The translations under genes were made by a program, and so were the position numbers. Positions 13,333-16,266 of a stretch of 16,266 nt of DNA are shown piece after piece. The notes under the pieces were generated by a model, which did not search any database, was not told the DNA's origin, and worked only from the letters and a program-made list of their open reading frames with translations. The stretch is from JANMEX01 sp031423755 (GTDB lineage Bacteria > Pseudomonadota > Alphaproteobacteria > Rhizobiales > Rhizobiaceae), in assembly GCA_031423755.1 (NCBI GenBank), contig JANPGC010000115.1:1-16266 (forward strand), in the 5' to 3' direction. Numbering within the stretch: the stretch's first letter is position 1; each line of letters starts with the position of its first letter.

Positions 13333-14541
13333 CTACTCATGCCTGAGCGCGTCAATCGGGTTCAGCCTTGCGCCGCGAAGCGCAGGGAAGAAGCCGAAGA
13401 CGAGGCCGATGACGGCTGAGAAGCTGGCGGCGAGGGCTATAACTGAAAGGCTTGGATTGAATGGAATCGCGAAGGCGTAAGAGGCGATCGCGGCGAGTCC
13501 AAGCCCCAAGCCAATCCCGAAAATACCGCCAAGCAGGGCCAGCACGGTTGCCTCGACGATGAACTGGGTCAGAATGTGCCACTCTTGCGCGCCAATGGCG
13601 AGACGGATGCCGATCTCGCGGGTGCGCTCGGTGACGGAGACCAGCATGATGTTCATGATGCCGATGCCGCCTACCAGCAGGCTGACGCCAGCGACAGCGC
13701 TCAGCATGCCGGTCATGACACCCATGGTGCTGGTCATGGCGTTGGCAATCTGAGTTTGATCTCTCACGTTGAAATCATCGTCCTGATCCGGCCCGATCTT
13801 GCGGATTTCACGCATGGCGGTCTCGATGCGTTTCTGCATTTCGGTGGTCGGCACTGTGTCCAATGCGGAAACGTAAATGGTGTCGACCTCATTGTTGCCA
13901 GCAATGCGACGTTGGAACGCCTGCATCGGCATGATGATGACATTGTCCTGGTCCTGGCCAAAACCTGATGTGCCTTTGGATTCCAGCAAGCCGATCACCG
14001 GACAGTTGACGCGGGCGACGCGGATGATTGCGCCGAGTGGATCGCCGGAGCCGAAAAACTGCTTTCGAACGGTCTCGCCAATGACGCAGACCGGAATGCC
14101 GCCGCGCGTTTCCTGCCCGGTGAACGTTCGCCCCAACGCCACAGCCCAGTCACGCACAGTGAAAAAGTCCGTATCCGTACCGGTCACCGATGCGCTGAGG
14201 CTCTCTGTGCCGTAGACAATGCGCACAGTTTTCTGGCTCGCTCCGGAGATGGCTCTTGCTCCGGCAAGGTTGGCTTCGAGTGCAGTCAAATGCTTGACTT
14301 CGAAATCGCGCGCCTTGGACGGCGCGGAGCCCGGAGTCGGCGGTTGGCCGGAGCGGACAGTGAGAAGGTTGCTGCCGAGTTTAGAAATGTCAGCCTTGAC
14401 CCTTTCGGTAGTGCCTGAGCCAATGGTGATCATCGCAATGACGGCAGCGACGCCAATGACGATGCCGAGCAACGTCAGGAATGAGCGCAGCGCGTTGCGG
14501 CGGATTGAGGACAGGGCAAGGCTCACGGTTTCAAGAAACAT
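13333..14541 (-). CDS. MacB-type ABC transporter permease (FtsX/MacB domain)
   Basis: A 402-residue permease. An N-terminal membrane helix (LTLLGIVIGVAAVIAMITIGSG) is followed by a large periplasmic MacB_PCD domain of about 230 residues, then three C-terminal helices in an FtsX-type block with the family signature GGIGIMNIMLVSVTERTREIGIRLAIGA. Such permeases work as dimers that move substrate in the periplasm toward an outer-membrane channel rather than across the inner membrane. The ATG at 14541 has AAGGA 8 nt upstream and overlaps the ATPase gene by 11 bp, so they are translationally coupled; the upstream open frame is the ATPase sequence read in another phase. Unlike E. coli MacB, ATPase and permease are separate polypeptides. 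Substrate unknown. Confidence 0.93.
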   Translation of the reverse strand: MFLETVSLALSSIRRNALRSFLTLLGIVIGVAAVIAMITIGSGTTERVKADISKLGSNLLTVRSGQPPTPGSAPSKARDFEVKHLTALEANLAGARAISGASQKTVRIVYGTESLSASVTGTDTDFFTVRDWAVALGRTFTGQETRGGIPVCVIGETVRKQFFGSGDPLGAIIRVARVNCPVIGLLESKGTSGFGQDQDNVIIMPMQAFQRRIAGNNEVDTIYVSALDTVPTTEMQKRIETAMREIRKIGPDQDDDFNVRDQTQIANAMTSTMGVMTGMLSAVAGVSLLVGGIGIMNIMLVSVTERTREIGIRLAIGAQEWHILTQFIVEATVLALLGGIFGIGLGLGLAAIASYAFAIPFNPSLSVIALAASFSAVIGLVFGFFPALRGARLNPIDALRHE

Positions 14542-15244
14542 GCGGGCGGTCCTTGTTCTGCTCATCTGAAGCAATATGCCCATCGACAAAGCGGATGATG
14601 CGGGAGCCGTATGCGGCAATCTCGGCTTCGTGTGTGACCATCACAATTGTGAGGCCCCGTTCCTGGTTCAGGCGGGTCAGCAGCGACATTATTTCGTGGC
14701 TTCGCGCTGTGTCGAGATTGCCGGTCGGTTCATCAGCCACGAGAAGAGTGGGTTCCGTGACGATTGCCCGGGCGATGGCTACGCGCTGCTGCTGGCCTCC
14801 GGACAGTTCGGCGGGCGTGTGGGCGATCCGGTCGGAGAGGCCCACGCGCTCGAGCGCCGCCGCTGCCCGAATTTTCCGCTCCCGGCGCGGCGCTCCACGG
14901 TAAATCAGCGGCAGTTCGACATTGTCGATCGCGCTGGTGCGGGCGAGGAGATTGTAGCCTTGAAAGACGAAGCCAACGTAGAGATTGCGCAAGACAGCGC
15001 GGCGGGCGCGGTCGAGGCGGCCGGCATCCACCCCCATGAATCTGTAGTCACCCGACGTCGGTGTATCGAGGCAGCCGATGATGTTCATCGCCGTTGATTT
15101 TCCTGAGCCGGAAGGGCCCATGATTGTGACGAATTCTCCGGAGCCAATGCGCAGATTGGCCCCTGCCAGCGCGTTTACCTGCGCCTCACCTTCGCCGTAA
15201 CTTTTCCAGATGTCTGCAAACTCTATGAAGGGCTGCTCTGGCAT
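14531..15244 (-). CDS. MacB/LolD-type ABC transporter ATP-binding protein
   Basis: A 237-residue nucleotide-binding protein that powers the adjacent permease. Motifs: Walker A GPSGSGKST (43-51), Q-loop at Q95, signature LSGGQ (147-151), Walker B LLVADEPTGNLD with D171 and E172, and the H-loop H205 in VTHEAE. The overall form resembles the MacB, LolD and FtsE branch, which couples to extracytoplasmic-working permeases. The ATG at 15244 is 3 bp after the adaptor stop, and the stop overlaps the permease start by 11 bp. The complete motif set argues for an active ATPase. Confidence 0.95.
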   Translation of the reverse strand: MPEQPFIEFADIWKSYGEGEAQVNALAGANLRIGSGEFVTIMGPSGSGKSTAMNIIGCLDTPTSGDYRFMGVDAGRLDRARRAVLRNLYVGFVFQGYNLLARTSAIDNVELPLIYRGAPRRERKIRAAAALERVGLSDRIAHTPAELSGGQQQRVAIARAIVTEPTLLVADEPTGNLDTARSHEIMSLLTRLNQERGLTIVMVTHEAEIAAYGSRIIRFVDGHIASDEQNKDRPHVS

Positions 15245-15247
15245 GGC

Positions 15248-16266
15248 TCAATTCGCCTTGGCGCTGGATTCGGCCGTGATGATTTGATCCCCGTCGGAGA
15301 GGCCGGAGAGGATCTCCGTTTTCAGCCCGTCAGTCGATCCGGTCTTGACTTGAACGGCGACCGGCGCGCCGTCTTGCAAGACATAGACCGTACGTGATCC
15401 ATCGGCAGCGGGCTTGGCGGCCTGCTTTGCCTGACCGCGCGGGAAGCGCGGCATCAACAGGCTCGTGAGACTGAAACCGGTGGACTTTGGCGTGACGACA
15501 GGCTGGTAGCGGAATGCAGCGTTGGAAACTGTCAGAATGCCATTTGCCTCGCGGGTGATGATGTCGACGTTCGCCGTCATGCCGGGGCGCAGCGACAGGC
15601 TGCTGTTGTCAACGTCGAGTTGGGCTTCGTAAGTCACAACATTTTCAGTGGTTTGAGAGGCGTAGGCGATCTTGGAAATGAAGGCGTTGAAGTTCTTTCC
15701 GGTAAAGGCATCAACCGAGAAGCGCGCTTTCTGTCCTTCCGTGACCATGCCGATGTCTGCCTCATCAATGCCAGCCTCCAGTTTCATCTTGCGCAAGTCT
15801 TCGGCAATGACAAACAGGATCGGCGCTGAGAGCGATGCCGCAACAGTCTGACCTATGTCTACGGAACGCGTCAGGATAACGCCGTCGATAGGAGCGTAAA
15901 TCGTGCTTTTGGCCAGCGCTGATTCCTGCACTTTCAACTCTGCGGCAGATACGGCGAGATCGGCCTCCGCACTGGTGACGGCGCTCTCGGCGCGGTCGCG
16001 CTTGGCCACGGCGCTGTCAAGATCCTGTTGTGAAAGTGTGCCCCGCGCCGTCAACGATTTGGTTCGGTCGAGCGTTTGTTCCGCTTCTTTCAATGTTGTC
16101 TTGGCATCCGCAATGCGCGCCTTTGAGGCGGTGACGGATGCCTGCGCGCGCTCGACTTGCGCCGACAACGTTGTCGTGTCGAGCGTTGCCAACACGTCGC
16201 CCTTTTTTACGGTGTCGTTTTCCTCGAACCGAACTTCGCGCACCACGCCGGACTGTTCGCTGGAGA
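15248..16266 (-). CDS. MacA/HlyD-type periplasmic adaptor protein, partial (5' end beyond window)
   Basis: The frame stays open to the right edge, so the N-terminus is missing; 338 codons are visible. The part seen has the lipoyl-like half (SGVVREVRFEENDTVKKGDVLATLD), a long alpha-helical coiled-coil hairpin with repeated ala/glu/lys heptads, the second lipoyl half (STIYAPIDGVILTRSVDIGQTV), a beta-barrel domain and a membrane-proximal C-terminal region (SDGDQIITAESSAKAN). Adaptors of this type sit in the periplasm and link the inner-membrane permease to a TolC-like channel; none is encoded in the window. First gene of an adaptor-ATPase-permease order, with the ATPase 3 bp downstream. Confidence 0.93.
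   Translation of the reverse strand, partial: SSEQSGVVREVRFEENDTVKKGDVLATLDTTTLSAQVERAQASVTASKARIADAKTTLKEAEQTLDRTKSLTARGTLSQQDLDSAVAKRDRAESAVTSAEADLAVSAAELKVQESALAKSTIYAPIDGVILTRSVDIGQTVAASLSAPILFVIAEDLRKMKLEAGIDEADIGMVTEGQKARFSVDAFTGKNFNAFISKIAYASQTTENVVTYEAQLDVDNSSLSLRPGMTANVDIITREANGILTVSNAAFRYQPVVTPKSTGFSLTSLLMPRFPRGQAKQAAKPAADGSRTVYVLQDGAPVAVQVKTGSTDGLKTEILSGLSDGDQIITAESSAKAN

Noticed and set aside
1..16266. CRISPR array, transposon, prophage, tRNA or rRNA
   Set aside because: No regularly spaced repeats, transposase or integrase motifs, terminal repeats or recognisable structured RNA genes were seen on either strand.

Overview
The window looks like ordinary chromosome from an alphaproteobacterium, most probably of the order Hyphomicrobiales (Rhizobiales). 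The reasons are the moderately GC-rich base use, the rhizobial flavour of several proteins (IlvC, a divergent PdxJ, a DUF4893 protein, a stand-alone PilZ protein, a RecD-like helicase fragment), and tight gene packing. No rRNA, tRNA, CRISPR array, insertion sequence or prophage is visible. The helicase at the left edge and the efflux adaptor at the right edge are cut by the window ends.

Layout from left to right. Positions 1-897 hold the C-terminal part of a RecD/Pif1-like helicase. It converges on a small four-helix membrane protein with an HAHANLVGF motif (890-1276). A 251-bp spacer with paired GTTAAC palindromes leads to a small signal-peptide/membrane protein (1528-1800). Next are pdxJ (vitamin B6 synthesis), a UbiH-like FAD monooxygenase, and a translationally coupled saccharopine-dehydrogenase-like/DUF4166 fusion protein (to 5636). 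These converge on a secreted small protein (5644-6087). A divergent promoter region with a perfect 20-bp palindrome precedes a TetR-family regulator and ilvC, which are 4 bp apart and end in a GC-rich hairpin.

From 7989 to 10599 are a GFA-type zinc protein, a YefM-YoeB toxin-antitoxin pair on the minus strand with TGTACA-type operator sites, a DUF4893 secreted protein, a UPF0303 protein with its own hairpin terminator, and a small PilZ protein. From 10685 to 12573 are an SDR oxidoreductase and an endonuclease/exonuclease/phosphatase-fold protein, which are adjacent and probably co-transcribed. An apparent remnant of a NUDIX-type protein (12586-12858) follows. The right end is a minus-strand operon for a MacA/MacB-type ABC efflux system (adaptor, ATPase, permease), followed downstream by a small cysteine-containing secreted protein.

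No clearly new defence or mobile system is present. The most interesting items are the TetR palindrome and the tetR-ilvC arrangement, the coupled monooxygenase/DUF4166 pair (possibly an uncharacterised two-enzyme pathway), the toxin-antitoxin locus whose toxin 3' end is antisense to the neighbouring gene, and the small oxidase-like HAHANLVGF protein.
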